From an uncultured Clostridia bacterium (GTDB taxonomy: Bacteria > Bacillota > Clostridia > UBA1381): a stretch of DNA of 5,128 nt. Positions 5,124 to 5,128 of this stretch are shown here, one piece after another. The notes under the pieces are model-generated. The model did not search any database. It saw only the letters and a program-made list of their open reading frames with translations, and was not told the origin of the DNA. Where the stretch lies: assembly GCA_934454745.1 (NCBI GenBank), contig CAKSGP010000120.1, positions 1-5,128 of the forward strand, in the 5' to 3' direction. The translations under genes were made by a program, and so were the position numbers. Every line of letters starts with the position of its first letter. Within the stretch, counting starts at the first letter, position 1.

Positions 5124-5128
5124 GTGAC
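5124..5128 (+). CDS. Possible start of the next rightward gene (GTG), cut by the window edge
   Basis: After glnN stops, 66 bases of AT-rich spacer show no terminator hairpin and end in GAAAGGATTGATATATC followed by GTG at 5124. AAAGGA about 10 bases upstream would be an acceptable ribosome binding site, so a gene co-transcribed with glnN could begin here. Fewer than two codons are visible, and nothing can be said about the product from sequence. Confidence 0.3.

Noticed and set aside
1..5128. CRISPR array, insertion sequence, phage or other mobile element
   Set aside because: No regularly spaced repeats, transposase frames or terminal inverted repeats are present. The three complete genes are core metabolic genes with similar composition.

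Overview
This window is an ammonium-assimilation locus, most likely from a low- to mid-GC Firmicute of the class Clostridia (Ruminococcus/Eubacterium/Lachnospira-like gut bacteria would fit; the sequence alone does not fix the genus). Support comes from strong AGGAGG-type ribosome binding sites, consensus sigma-A promoters in AT-rich intergenic DNA, AGA-rich arginine codon use, a type III glutamine synthetase, and a Clostridia-type stand-alone class II glutamine amidotransferase.

Layout. Minus strand, 1107 to 10: a stand-alone glutamine amidotransferase related to the amidotransferase subunit of archaeal-type (split) glutamate synthase. It is followed by an ATGA-overlapping start of a next gene that leaves the window at base 1. 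Bases 1108-1470 are a divergent regulatory region with no gene. It holds two exact-consensus promoters (TTGACA-17-TATAAT) facing outwards, a run of helically phased A-tracts upstream of the rightward one, and a terminator-like hairpin just after each predicted start of transcription. Plus strand, 1471-2805: NADP-type glutamate dehydrogenase (gdhA). Bases 2806-2963 hold a third terminator-like hairpin sharing sequence with the gdhA leader hairpin. Plus strand, 2964-5057: type III glutamine synthetase (glnN). Bases 5058-5128 are a short spacer ending in a possible start of another rightward gene.

The genes cover both routes of ammonia incorporation: GdhA (2-oxoglutarate + NH4+ to glutamate) and GS plus a glutamine amidotransferase of glutamate-synthase type (glutamate + NH4+ to glutamine, then ammonia transferred from glutamine).

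The most notable signal is regulatory. All three genes are preceded by an intrinsic-terminator-like hairpin whose 5' arm carries a variant of GCAA(A/G)GGCGTC. For the two genes with clear promoters, the hairpin starts only about 6-8 nt from the predicted transcript 5' end. This suggests a common attenuation (antitermination) mechanism for nitrogen genes, with no room for a conventional upstream aptamer. The protein functions are well supported; the attenuation model is an inference.
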